Below, piece by piece: positions 18,878-41,499 of a stretch of DNA of 64,000 nt. A program made the position numbers and the translations under genes. Where the stretch lies: NCBI RefSeq assembly GCF_030252325.1, contig NZ_CP126981.1:992001-1056000 (forward strand), read 5' to 3'. The first letter of the stretch is position 1. The number at the start of each line of letters is the position of its first letter. This stretch comes from Candidatus Mycobacterium wuenschmannii. GTDB lineage: Bacteria; Actinomycetota; Actinomycetes; Mycobacteriales; Mycobacteriaceae. A model generated the notes under the pieces. The model saw only the letters and a program-made list of their open reading frames with translations, searched no databases and was not told the origin of the DNA.

Positions 18878-19681
18878 ATGGCGATGATATTGCGGATATT
18901 GTCGCGGCTTCTACGTGTGCGGATGACGCTCGCCTATGCGGCAGTGCTGATCGGGGTCAGCCTGGCGCTCGCCGAGCTGCGCCCACGCGCGCGTGCGCAC
19001 GTCATCGCGCAGGCCAGCACGAATCTGCACAACCTGGCGCACGGCCATCTGGCAACGCTGCTGGACAGCGCGTTCATCACCGACGCCGGGCCGTTGTATT
19101 TCTGGCTGCCGTGCTTTGTCTGCCTGCTGGCGCTGGCCGAGTTGATTTGGCGCAGCGGCCGGTTGGCTCTCGTGTTCGTCACCGGTCACATCGGTGCGAC
19201 GCTGCTGGTCGCGATCGGCCTCACCGCGGCGATCGAATTCCACTGGCTGCCGCTGTCGGTGTCGCGGGCCAGCGACGTCGGGGTCAGTTACGGCGCGGTC
19301 GCCGTGCTGGGCGCGCTGACGTCGGCCATCCCGCGCCGCCTGCGGCCGGCCTGGATCGGCTTCTGGGTTCCGGTGGGTCTCGCCGCGGCCCTGCTGGGCG
19401 AGGACTTCACCGACGTCGGCCATGCCGTCGCCCTGATGCTGGGCATGCTTGTCGCCACCCGGCTGGACGGGCCGGCGCGCTGGACTAAGGTCCGGTGCGC
19501 GCTGCTGGCCGTATCGGCGGTGTTCGGTTTCTTCCTGCTGGCGCACGGCGCGTGGTCGACGGTCGGTGCGGCAATCGTCGGCGTTCTGGGGGCGGTGGTG
19601 GCAGAGGTGCTGACCCGGTCGCGTGCGACACGGCGACGGCCGGCTGCCGAGCTTGCGCCGGAGCCGGCGACCACCTGCTGA
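18878..19681 (+). CDS. Rhomboid-like integral membrane protein, Rv1648-like
   Basis: A 267-residue polytopic membrane protein with about six helices after a short basic N-terminus. Rhomboid-protease-like elements are visible: GHIGATLLVAIG, then DVGVSYGAVAVLG in the place of the GxSG nucleophile loop, then TDVGHAVALMLGM with a His where the catalytic His of the dyad would lie. An active Ser-His dyad is thus possible but not certain, because the GxSG loop reads GVSYG. It is coupled to the upstream cyclase (three-base gap). Its stop lies four bases before the convergent peptidase gene. Confidence 0.72.
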   Translation: MAMILRILSRLLRVRMTLAYAAVLIGVSLALAELRPRARAHVIAQASTNLHNLAHGHLATLLDSAFITDAGPLYFWLPCFVCLLALAELIWRSGRLALVFVTGHIGATLLVAIGLTAAIEFHWLPLSVSRASDVGVSYGAVAVLGALTSAIPRRLRPAWIGFWVPVGLAAALLGEDFTDVGHAVALMLGMLVATRLDGPARWTKVRCALLAVSAVFGFFLLAHGAWSTVGAAIVGVLGAVVAEVLTRSRATRRRPAAELAPEPATTC

Positions 19682-19685
19682 GGGC

Positions 19686-21013
19686 TCAGGGCACCGGTCG
19701 CGCGTAGAGCCAGCTTTCCCACAGCGGCTGTAGCGACTCGTCGCTGTAGCCCGCAGCCAGCTCGATGAAATCCTCCGTGACCGCGCAGCTGTGCCGGTGG
19801 CGGTTCGTCCACTCCTTCAGCAGTGCAAAGAATTTTTCGTCACCCAGTCGGCCCCGCAGGGCGTGCAGGGTCAGCGCGCCGCGTTTGTAGACACGGTCGT
19901 CGAACATGTCGCGCGCTCCCGGATCCGTTAGCAGCAGGTTCTGTGGGGCGGCGCGCAGCTTCTGGTGGTACTGGCGCGCGAGCACGTCAGCGCTGGGCCC
20001 GCCGCTGTGCTCCGACCACAACCACTCCGCGTAGCAGGCGAAGCCTTCGTGCAGCCAGATGTCGCGCCACTGCCGCGCGGTGACGGAGTTGCCGAACCAC
20101 TGGTGCGCCAGCTCGTGGGCGATCAGCCGCTCGCTGCCCCGGGTGCCGTCGCAGTGGTTGGCGCCGAAGATCGAAATGCCCTGCGCCTCAAGGGGTATCT
20201 CGAGGTCATCGTCGGTCACGACGACGGTGTAGCCGTTATCCAGTGGGTACGGGCCGAACAGGTCGACGAACAGTTCCATCATCTCGGGCTGGCGGCCGAA
20301 GTCTTCGTAGAAGTCTCGGCGCAGCCGCTCCGGCAGCGCCGCCCGCATCTGCACCGGGGTGGCGCCCAGCCGGATCAGCTCGTACAGCCCGATCTGCAAA
20401 GTGATGAGGTAGGTCGACGTCGGCTCGGGTTGCTCGTAGGTCCATTCGGTCTGCGCCGCCCGTGGCCGCCGCGACGCCAGCCGCCCGTTGGCCACCACAC
20501 GGTATGGATTGTCGGCGCTGATCTGGATTCGGTACGAGGCTTTCGCGCTGGGATGGTCGTCGCACGGGAACCACGACGCCGCGCCGTTGGGTTGGCCGGC
20601 GACCAGGACACCGTTGGTCAACTCCTCGAAACCGACGTCGCCCCAGAGCGAACGGATCGGCCGCGGCGAACCGTGGTAGTGCACGACGACCGACATCGCC
20701 GCGCCGGATGCCAGCTTCGTCGCCAACCGAACACGCAATTTCCGCTCACGGCGCCCGAAGTGGGCCGCCCGCTTCCCGTTCACCGATACCTTCGACACGG
20801 TCAGCGCGTCGGACAGGTCGAGGGTGAACTCCTCCAACTCGGTCAGCGTCGTCGAGGTGATCGTTGCCGACCCTGACAGCCGGTTGCTCGAGACCTTGTA
20901 CTCGAGCGCCAGCGCATAGTGCGACACCCGGTATCCGAGGTTGCCGTTCTTGGGTAGGTATGGGTCGATCACGGTCGAAGCCGGGCCGGGCGCCGTCTTC
21001 TTGGCGGCACGTC

Positions 21014-21017
<4 letters not shown>
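19686..21017 (-). CDS. Short M1-family zinc aminopeptidase coupled to the NRPS-like gene
   Basis: A 443-residue peptidase starting at GTG 21017, overlapping the synthetase stop as GTGA. The zinc site is complete: HELAHQWFGN followed, 18 residues after the second His, by Glu in WLHEGF. The N-terminal beta domain (LALEYKVSSNRLSGSATITS) is present, but the usual M1 C-terminal helical domain is missing, so it is about half the length of PepN. The exopeptidase motif GAMEN is replaced by LEAQG. No signal peptide is evident. The coupling suggests it acts on the product of the synthetase, for trimming, maturation or self-protection; that is inference. Confidence 0.87.
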
Positions 21018-26147
<5,130 letters not shown>

Positions 26148-26148
<1 letters not shown>

Positions 26149-28634
26149 TGCGCATTCCCTATAGCTGGCTGCGGGAGAGCGTGAACGCCGGCGCACCCGG
26201 ATGGGACGTGCCTCCTGAGGATCTCGAGCAGGCGTTGATCCGCATCGGCCACGAGGTCGAGGACGTCATCACCCTCGGGCCCGTCGAGGGTCCGCTGACG
26301 GTGGGACGGGTCGCCGAGATCGAGGAGCTCACCGAGTTCAAGAAGCCGATTCGCGCCTGCAAGGTCGACGTCGGTGAACAGCGGCCGCGTGACATCGTTT
26401 GCGGCGCAACCAACTTCGCCGTAGGCGACCTGGTCGTGGTGGCGTTACCCGGCACCACGCTACCCGGCGGCTTTCACATCGCCTCCCGCAAGACCTATGG
26501 CCACACCTCCGACGGCATGATCTGCTCGTCCGCCGAACTCGGTTTGGCCGCAGACCATTCCGGCATCCTCGTGCTGCCGCCGGGGACCGCCGAACCGGGC
26601 GCGAACGGTGTCGAGGTGCTCGGTCTCGATGACGTGGTCTTCGACCTCGCGATCACTCCGGACCGCGGCTACTGCATGTCGGTCCGCGGCCTGGCCCGCG
26701 AGATCGCGTGCGCCTACGACCTCGACTTCGCCGACCCCGCAGCGGTGCCGCCGTTGCCCAACGAGGGCGAAGCCTGGGCGCTGACCATTCACCCCGAGAC
26801 TGGGGTGCGCCGCTTCGCGCTGCGCCCCGTCAACGGCATCGACCCGACGGCGGTGTCGCCGTGGTGGTTACAGCGCCGACTGCTCCTCAGCGGCATCCGG
26901 GCGATCTCGCCGGCCGTCGACGCGACGAACTACGTGATGCTGGAACTCGGCCACCCGATGCACGCGCACGACCTCAACCGGATCACCGGCGGCTTCGACG
27001 TACGCTTCGCCGGACCCGGCGAAAAGGTAGAGACCCTCGATGACGTCGAGCGCACGCTCAACGAGACAGATGTGCTGATCGTCGACGAGGTGGCCACGGC
27101 CGCCATTGCCGGTGTGATGGGGTCGGGCAGCACCGAGATGCGCGACGACTCCACCGATGTGCTGTTGGAGGCGGCGGTCTGGGAGCCGGCCGCGGTGTCG
27201 CGGACCGCGCGTCGTCTGCACCTGCCCAGCGAGGCCGCCCGCCGCTACGAGCGCGAGGTCGATCCGGCGATTTCGGTTGCAGCACTGGACCGTTGCGCCG
27301 CGCTGCTCGCCGAGATCACCGGCGGCCAGGTAGCGCCGACGCTGACCGACTGGCGCGGCGAACCGCCGGTCGGCGACTGGTCACCAGCCCCCGTTGAACT
27401 CGCCGCCGACCTGCCGGACCGGATGGCCGGCGTGGAATACCGCCCGGGCACCACCGCTCGTCGACTGACCCAGATCGGCGCCACGGTGACCGAGGCCGGC
27501 GACCGCCTGACCGTGACGCCGCCGAGTTGGCGTCCAGACCTGTTGCAGCCGGCCGACTTTGTCGAGGAGGTGCTACGGCTCGAGGGGTTGGACGTCATTC
27601 CGTCGGTGCTCCCGCCCGCGCCGGCCGGGCGCGGGCTGTCCGCGGTACAGCGCCGCCGCCGTGCCATCGGCAAATCGCTGGCGCTGTCCGGCTACGTCGA
27701 GGTTCTTCCGACGCCGTTCTTGCCGGCCGGGGTGTTCGACGCTTGGGGCCTGCCCGCCGACGATGCACGGCGGCAGACGACCCAGGTGCTCAACCCGCTG
27801 GAGGCCGATCGTCCGCACCTGGCTAGCACGCTGCTGCCCGGGCTGCTGGAGGCGTTGTCGCGCAACGTCTCTCGGGGCATCGTCGATGTGGCGCTGTTCG
27901 CGGTCGCGCAGGTGGTCCAGCCGACCGCGCAGACCAAGGGTGTCGCGGTGATACCTGTCGACCGTCGGCCCACGGACGACGAGATCGCCGCCTTGGATGC
28001 GTCGTTGCCGAGGCAACCCCAGCACGTCGCGGCGGTGCTGACCGGGTTGCGCGAGCCCCGCGGTCCGTGGGGCGCAGGACGGCGGGCCGACGCCGCCGAT
28101 GCGTTCGAGGCCGTTCGAATCATCGCTCGGGCCAGTGGAATCGACGTGACGATACAGGCGGCTCAGTACCTGCCGTGGCACCCCGGCCGTTGCGCGGAGG
28201 TGCTCGTCGGCGAGACCGTAGTCGGGCACGCCGGCCAATTGCACCCAGCGGTGATCGAGCGGTCCGGCCTGCCGAAGGGCACCTGCGCGATCGAGTTGAA
28301 TCTGGACGCGATCCCGCTCGTCGACGCGGTTCCGGCTCCTCGGGTGTCACCGTTTCCCGCGGTGTTCCAGGACGTCAGCCTCGTCGTGGGCGCGGACGTG
28401 TCCGCGCAGGCGGTCGCCGATGCGGTGCGCGACGGCGCGGGGGACCTGCTGGAAGAGGTCCGGCTGTTCGATGTGTACACCGGACCGCAGGTCGGCGAGG
28501 ACCACAAGTCGTTGACCTTCGCATTGCGGTTCCGGGCCACCGACCGCACTCTCACCGAAGACGAGGCCAGCGCCGCCCGCGACGGGGCGGTAGCCCGCGC
28601 CACCGAGGTCGTCGGTGCAGTTCTGCGCAGCTGA
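26148..28634 (+). CDS. pheT: Phenylalanyl-tRNA synthetase beta subunit
   Basis: An 828-residue PheRS beta chain. Domains in order: N-terminal region and OB-fold tRNA-binding domain (residues about 40-150), B3/B4 editing domain that hydrolyses Tyr-tRNA-Phe (about 210-390), B5 domains, catalytic-like core, and the C-terminal anticodon-binding FDX-ACB domain ([20 protein letters not shown]). All are present and in frame. It is translationally coupled to pheS. No terminator or T-box is seen between it and argC. Confidence 0.97.
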
Positions 28635-28652
28635 ATCACGCAGCAAGAATGA

Positions 28653-30936
<2,284 letters not shown>

Positions 30937-30940
<4 letters not shown>

Positions 30941-31808
30941 TCACCACCGACGTCAAGGCTCAGGTGCTGGCCGAGGCCCTGCCCTGGCTGACTCAGTTGC
31001 ACGGCAAGATCGTCGTGGTCAAATACGGCGGCAATGCGATGACCAGCGACACGTTGCGGCGAGAGTTCGCCGCCGACATGGCTTTTCTGCGTAACTGCGG
31101 TATTCATCCGGTCGTCGTGCACGGCGGTGGGCCGCAGATCAGCGCGATGCTCAAGCGCCTTGGTATCGCCGGCGACTTCAAGGGCGGATTCCGCGTCACT
31201 ACACCCGAGGTGCTCGACGTGGCGCGGATGGTGTTGTTCGGTCAGGTCGGTCGCGAACTGGTGAACCTGATCAACGCGCACGGCCCGTACGCGGTCGGTG
31301 TGACCGGGGAGGACGCGAACCTGTTCACCGCGGTGCGGCGCAGCGTCAGCGTCGACGGCGTCGAGACCGATATCGGCCTGGTCGGCAATATCGAGCAGGT
31401 GAACCCCGCAGTGGTGCTGGATCTGATTGCCGCCAACCGGATTCCGGTGGTGTCGACGCTGGCGCCCGACATCGACGGCGTGGTCCACAACATCAATGCC
31501 GACACCGCGGCCGGCGCGCTGGCCGAGGCGCTGGGCGCCGACAAACTTCTGATGCTGACCGACGTGGAGGGTCTGTACACGCGGTGGCCCGACAAAGACT
31601 CGCTGGCCACCGAAATCGACACCGAGACATTGACACAACTCCTCCCGACGCTGGAGTCGGGCATGATCCCCAAGGTCGAGGCCTGCCTGCACGCGGTCAA
31701 GGGCGGAGTGCCCAGCGCGCACGTCATCGACGGCCGCGTCGAACACTGCGTGCTGGTCGAACTGCTCACCGATGAAGGCTCCGGAACGAAGGTGGTGAGT
31801 GGCGCCAA

Positions 31809-31812
<4 letters not shown>
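30937..31812 (+). CDS. argB: Acetylglutamate kinase
   Basis: A 291-residue amino-acid kinase catalysing the second step of the pathway and usually the arginine-inhibited control point. Visible motifs are VVKYGGNAM, the acetylglutamate loop [11 protein letters not shown], and the ATP-site region [13 protein letters not shown] longer open frame upstream is a shadow of argJ; ATG 30937 overlaps the argJ stop as ATGA. Confidence 0.96.
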
Positions 31813-34413
<2,601 letters not shown>

Positions 34414-34439
34414 TAGCACCAACAAAAGGAGATCAGTTC

Positions 34440-37057
<2,618 letters not shown>

Positions 37058-37061
37058 CGGT

Positions 37062-39362
37062 CTACCGCGCCCGGCGGGCGAGAACCGAAGGCACCTGCGG
37101 GATTTCGCCGGCCGGCAGGGGACCGCAGTAGTAATTGCCCTGCACGACGTCGCACCCGAATCGTCGCAGCCAACGCGCGGTTTCCTCGTTCTCGATTCCC
37201 TCGGCGACGCTGGCGATGTCGAACTCCTCGGCCAACTCGATGACCGACCGCGCGATCGTGGCCGCGCGCTGGTCGTACAGGATCGGTGCAATCAACTGGC
37301 GGTCGAGTTTCACTTCGTCGATCGGCAGCTCACGCAAATAGGTCAAGGTGGAGTAGCCGCTACCGAAGTCGTCGATCGACACGCGAATACCGGCCTCCCG
37401 CAGGCGATTCAACACGGCCCGGCCCTTGACGAAGTCGGCAACCATGAGTTCCTCGGTGATCTCGACGGTCAATAGGCTTGCTGACATGCCATGCTCGTCG
37501 AGCACGGTCAAGATGCGATCTGGCAGGGTGTCCTCGTCGAGCGAACGGGCCCACAGGTTGACGGCCACCGGGATCTCGGTACCGGCCGCGTGCCACGCGG
37601 CGCCGTCGGCGACGGCGCGTGACAGCACGAGATCGGTCACCGCATCCATCAGCCCGTGCTCCCGGACCAACGGTAGGAACTCGCGGGGCTCCAGCGTGCC
37701 CAAAGTCGGGTGTTCCCAACGCAAAAGCGCCTCCGCACCGCACACCGCGCCGTTGAGCATTCCGAATTGGGGTTGGTAGACCAGGGTGAGCAGACGATCG
37801 TCGATCGCACGTCGCAGATCCCACAGCAATTGCAGGCGCGCGACCCCGTCGCGGAACGTCTGGCGCCGGCCGAGGTGTGCATCCCGCTCCGGCATGAAGG
37901 TCTGCACGTCGGTGGCGCTGGTCTGTTCGGCACGCGACCGGGCGGCTTCCGCCTGATTCAGCAGATCGGCTGCGGTGAACGACGCGTCGTCGTCGGGTTG
38001 CGCGGTCGCCACACCGATGCTCAGGTGGATGTACACCCGGTTGTCGCCGATCTCGAGGGCGCTGTCGAAAGCTCGGGCGATTCTCGTGGCCACCTGCGCC
38101 GCCACTTCCGGCCGGTCTTCGACGAGAATGGCGAATTCGTCACCGCCCATGCGGGCGACGGTGTCCCCGGCGCGGACGCTGCCCTGGATTCGGGCGCCGA
38201 CACCGCGCAGCAGCGCATCGCTGGCGGCGTATCCCAACGTGTCGTTGACCACTTTGAAGTCGTCGACCCTGATGCTCAAAATGCTGAGCGGCACCGCGAG
38301 ACGCTGATGCAGTTGCGCGGCGTGGGCCAACCGCTCGTCGAGCAGGCGACGATTCGCCAGACCGGTCACCGCGTCACGCAGAGCGGCATCGGTCATCGCC
38401 TCGAGCAGGCGTTGCTTTCGGTTCAGGGCGAGCATGTGCCGCGTAAGGACTGTCGCGACGACGACCATGCCCGCTGCATAGACGAGCGCCTCACTGCGGT
38501 CGTCCGGCCAAAAGTGCGCACCACCGATGAACACAGCGACCAGAAGGGGGAGATAAGGCAGCAGAATCGACATCCGCGCCCACGCCCGGGTATCACCCGT
38601 TTCCAGATCCGGACCGGGCCGAGAAGCCAGGGCCGACAGAGCCAACAGATAGATTCCCACGACCCAACCGAGTTCGACGAGAGTGCGCGGAGTCTGCGGC
38701 CGACCAGTCATGAAAATGCGGTTAGCGCCCGCCACTGCGATCGCCGCGAAGCCGGCGGCGAGCAGCAGGGGAGAGAGTCGACGGTCCGGTTCGGCTTTGT
38801 GGGTGACGATCACCGCCATGACCACGAGCCCCAGGTAAAGCGCGGTGATCACACTCAGGAGCACGCTTGGGAAGTCGACTGCGCTGCCGCTGCCCAGTGC
38901 GACGCTGCCGAGCGCAACCGACAGCGAGGCCGCCACCAAAACCCCGTCGAGCGCCAGTTGGAGACCAAAGTTCGAATCGTCGCGACCCGGAACCAAAAGC
39001 GCTGCGCCGAGGGCGAATACCGGCAACACGACGTACCCGAGTTCGGAAACCGACTCCTCCGAGATCGGTATGGAACCGCCTGCGGCGACGTACCACCAGA
39101 TCGCGGCGCTTACGCTCCATCCGCCGAAATCGACCGCGATTGCGGTCCACGCCAGTCTCTGACCGCGGCCTGCCGCCTTTGCTGCGGCTGCGGCGCATCC
39201 CGTCGCGAACCCACCCATCAGAAATGCGCCCACCGGCCCGACGAGATCGAGACCGGTCGGTCCGGAATCAACCTCGCCGTTCAGCAGTGTGATCGCGAAA
39301 CCAAGCAGACCCGCTGTCGCCAAAACGACCAACGCGATTCTGCGTGGCGACATGGTGGACAT
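37062..39362 (-). CDS. Membrane-bound GGDEF-EAL cyclic-di-GMP protein
   Basis: A 766-residue protein. Residues 1-320 contain about eight to nine hydrophobic helices forming a membrane sensor module. A GGDEF domain follows with canonical MGGDEFAIL near 406 and RVDDFKVVND. An EAL domain follows with AEALLRWEHP near 543, DDFGSGYST, KLDRQL and AEGIEN. All catalytic signatures of both domains are intact, so synthesis and hydrolysis of c-di-GMP are both possible. ATG 39362 is used; ATG 39353 is close behind. No equivalent lies between argH and Rv1683 in M. tuberculosis, so this is a lineage-specific signalling gene at this locus. Confidence 0.88.
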   Translation of the reverse strand: MSTMSPRRIALVVLATAGLLGFAITLLNGEVDSGPTGLDLVGPVGAFLMGGFATGCAAAAAKAAGRGQRLAWTAIAVDFGGWSVSAAIWWYVAAGGSIPISEESVSELGYVVLPVFALGAALLVPGRDDSNFGLQLALDGVLVAASLSVALGSVALGSGSAVDFPSVLLSVITALYLGLVVMAVIVTHKAEPDRRLSPLLLAAGFAAIAVAGANRIFMTGRPQTPRTLVELGWVVGIYLLALSALASRPGPDLETGDTRAWARMSILLPYLPLLVAVFIGGAHFWPDDRSEALVYAAGMVVVATVLTRHMLALNRKQRLLEAMTDAALRDAVTGLANRRLLDERLAHAAQLHQRLAVPLSILSIRVDDFKVVNDTLGYAASDALLRGVGARIQGSVRAGDTVARMGGDEFAILVEDRPEVAAQVATRIARAFDSALEIGDNRVYIHLSIGVATAQPDDDASFTAADLLNQAEAARSRAEQTSATDVQTFMPERDAHLGRRQTFRDGVARLQLLWDLRRAIDDRLLTLVYQPQFGMLNGAVCGAEALLRWEHPTLGTLEPREFLPLVREHGLMDAVTDLVLSRAVADGAAWHAAGTEIPVAVNLWARSLDEDTLPDRILTVLDEHGMSASLLTVEITEELMVADFVKGRAVLNRLREAGIRVSIDDFGSGYSTLTYLRELPIDEVKLDRQLIAPILYDQRAATIARSVIELAEEFDIASVAEGIENEETARWLRRFGCDVVQGNYYCGPLPAGEIPQVPSVLARRAR

Positions 39363-39500
39363 CTCTCGACCTTCAGGGCTGATACCGAATTCGGGACAAG
39401 CGACGTCCTTTGGTCAGCATATTAAAGGCGTTGCCGCTGGCCTGTGTAGCTTTCGCGGTGTATTGCCATTCCGTAAACCGGAATGTTGGTCGCGGCACCG

Positions 39501-39529
39501 AATTCTTGACCAATTTATGTGCTAGTCAA
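39501..39529 (-). promoter_or_regulatory. SigA-like promoter of the GGDEF-EAL gene
   Basis: On the minus strand TTGACT (39529-39524), 17 bases, then AGAATT (39506-39501). The predicted start near 39494 gives a leader of about 130 bases that contains the ATTCCG-N5-CGGAAT dyad at 39468-39484. Confidence 0.5.
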
Positions 39530-39540
39530 TATTCAGAGAA

Positions 39541-41319
39541 TCAGTCCAGAACTTCGGAGACCTCCATCCAGCGTGTCTCCAGCTCGACCACAGCACGTTC
39601 GAGCCCGCGCAGCTGATCGGTCAGATCGGTGATGCCGACGTGATCGGATTGATCGTGATCGGCCAGCTCTCCGTGCTTGGCGTCGATTTGCTCGGCGAGC
39701 CGCGCCAATTTGCGGTCGATGGCCGCGATTTCTTTCTGCGCCGCGCGCAGTTCGGCGCCGGAGACGTCCCGCGACACCGACGGTGTGGGCGCGGCCGGAG
39801 ACCTGCTGGGCGGCTGCTTGTGATCGGCCAGCCGCAGGTACTCGTCGATTCCGCCGGGAAGGTGCCGCAACCGACCGTCCAAGATCGCGTACTGCTGGTC
39901 GGTTACCCGCTCCAGCAGATAGCGGTCGTGCGACACGACGATCAGCGTGCCCGGCCACGAGTCGAGCAGGTCTTCGGTGGCGGCCAGCATGTCGGTGTCG
40001 ACGTCGTTGGTCGGTTCGTCGAGCAGCAACACGTTAGGCTCGGCCAGCAGGGTGAGCATCAGTTGCAGCCGCCGGCGCTGGCCGCCGGACAGCTCGTTGA
40101 CGCGCGCGGACAGCTGGCCGCCGGCGAATCCGAGGCGCTCCAGCAGTTGAGCAGGCGTGACGTCGCGACCGTCGACCTCGTAGCCGGTGCGGAGCCGACC
40201 CAGCACATCGGCGACCCGCTCATCGGCCAGCGGCACCAACTCGTCGCCGCGCTGATCAAGCATGCCCAATCGAACTGTCTTGCCGCGCTTGACCTTTCCA
40301 GCGTCAGGCGCGATGGCGCCGGTGATCAGGCCCAGCAGCGTCGACTTGCCGGCACCGTTCGCACCGACGATCCCTGTGCGCTCACCGGGGCCGATCCGCC
40401 ATTCGACGTCGCGCAACACGAGTCGTTCGTCGAAGGACACCGACACGTCGAGCAGGTCGATGACGTCCTTGCCGAGGCGCGCGGTCGCGAGTTTCGCCAA
40501 TTCGACGGTGTTGCGCAGGGGCGGGACGTCGGCGATGAGCTGGTTGGCCGCGTCGATGCGGAACTTCGGCTTCGACGTGCGTGCCGGGGGACCGCGCCGC
40601 AGCCAGGCCAACTCCTTGCGCATCAGGTTCTGCCGCTTGGACTCTGCGACGGCGGCCTGCCGATCCCGCTCGACCCGCTGCAGCACGTAGGCGGCGTACC
40701 CACCCTCGAACGGCTCGACGATTCCGTCGTGCACTTCCCATGTCGCCGTCGCCACCTCGTCGAGGAACCAGCGGTCGTGGGTCACCAGCAGCAGGCCGCC
40801 GGTGTTGCGGGCCCAGCGTCCGCGAAGATGAGCGGCCAGCCAGGTGATGCCTTCGATATCAAGGTGGTTGGTCGGCTCGTCCAACGCGATGACGTCCCAG
40901 TCACCGATCAACAGCGCCGCCAGTTGGACGCGCCGGCGCTGCCCGCCGCTGAGCGTGCCCACCATCGCGTCCCAGCCGATGTCGGCGACCAGACCGCTGA
41001 CCACGTCGCGGATCCGCGGGTCACCGGCCCACTCGTGATCGGCACGATCGCCGACCAGCGACCAACCCACCGTGGCCGCCGAATCGAGGACGTCGGCTTG
41101 GCTCAGCGCGCCGACGCGCAATCCGCTGCGCTGCGTTACCCGCCCGGCGTCCGGGCGTACCTGGCCGGTGAGCAGACCCAGCAAACTGGACTTGCCGTCG
41201 CCGTTGCGGCCGACGATGCCGATCCGGTCTCCGTCGCTGACCCCGACCGTGGTCGAGTCGAAAACGACCCGGGCCGGGTATTCGAGGTGTATCGCCTCGG
41301 CGCCGAGCAGGTGTGCCAC
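39541..41319 (-). CDS. ABC-F family ATPase (ribosome-associated/antibiotic-resistance type)
   Basis: A 592-residue protein with two ABC cassettes and no membrane domain. Walker A sequences are GRNGDGKSS and GANGAGKST, signatures LSGGQRRRVQL and LSGGQRRRLQL, with DEPTNHLD and DEPTNDVD after Walker B. A charged interdomain linker (ERDRQAAVAESKRQNLMRKE) and a C-terminal coiled coil complete the ABC-F layout. Such proteins act at the ribosome. M. tuberculosis has this gene split as Rv1668c/Rv1667c as I recall; here it is intact. GTG 41319 gives the natural start (AHLLGAEAIHLEYP); TTG at 41361 would add 14 residues. Confidence 0.86.
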   Translation of the reverse strand: MAHLLGAEAIHLEYPARVVFDSTTVGVSDGDRIGIVGRNGDGKSSLLGLLTGQVRPDAGRVTQRSGLRVGALSQADVLDSAATVGWSLVGDRADHEWAGDPRIRDVVSGLVADIGWDAMVGTLSGGQRRRVQLAALLIGDWDVIALDEPTNHLDIEGITWLAAHLRGRWARNTGGLLLVTHDRWFLDEVATATWEVHDGIVEPFEGGYAAYVLQRVERDRQAAVAESKRQNLMRKELAWLRRGPPARTSKPKFRIDAANQLIADVPPLRNTVELAKLATARLGKDVIDLLDVSVSFDERLVLRDVEWRIGPGERTGIVGANGAGKSTLLGLITGAIAPDAGKVKRGKTVRLGMLDQRGDELVPLADERVADVLGRLRTGYEVDGRDVTPAQLLERLGFAGGQLSARVNELSGGQRRRLQLMLTLLAEPNVLLLDEPTNDVDTDMLAATEDLLDSWPGTLIVVSHDRYLLERVTDQQYAILDGRLRHLPGGIDEYLRLADHKQPPSRSPAAPTPSVSRDVSGAELRAAQKEIAAIDRKLARLAEQIDAKHGELADHDQSDHVGITDLTDQLRGLERAVVELETRWMEVSEVLD

Positions 41320-41499
41320 CGGGCCGACCCTAGACGCACTCCGCGCGGCGGCCGTCGACAAGGCGGGCGACTAGGCTGGTCGAACGGGCCCGGCACCGTG
41401 ACCAAAGCAACGGGCGCACCCCCTGCGATGTGCCATGATGAGCGCGCTGTCAGGCCCACACGGAGCACAGCATGGTCTTCGTTTCGAGGGAGCGGCGGC

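Noticed and set aside
39640..41499. A 620-codon upstream extension of the Rv1683-like frame
   Set aside because: It is antisense to the ABC-F gene and has no family similarity; ATG 41500 has a good ribosome binding site.
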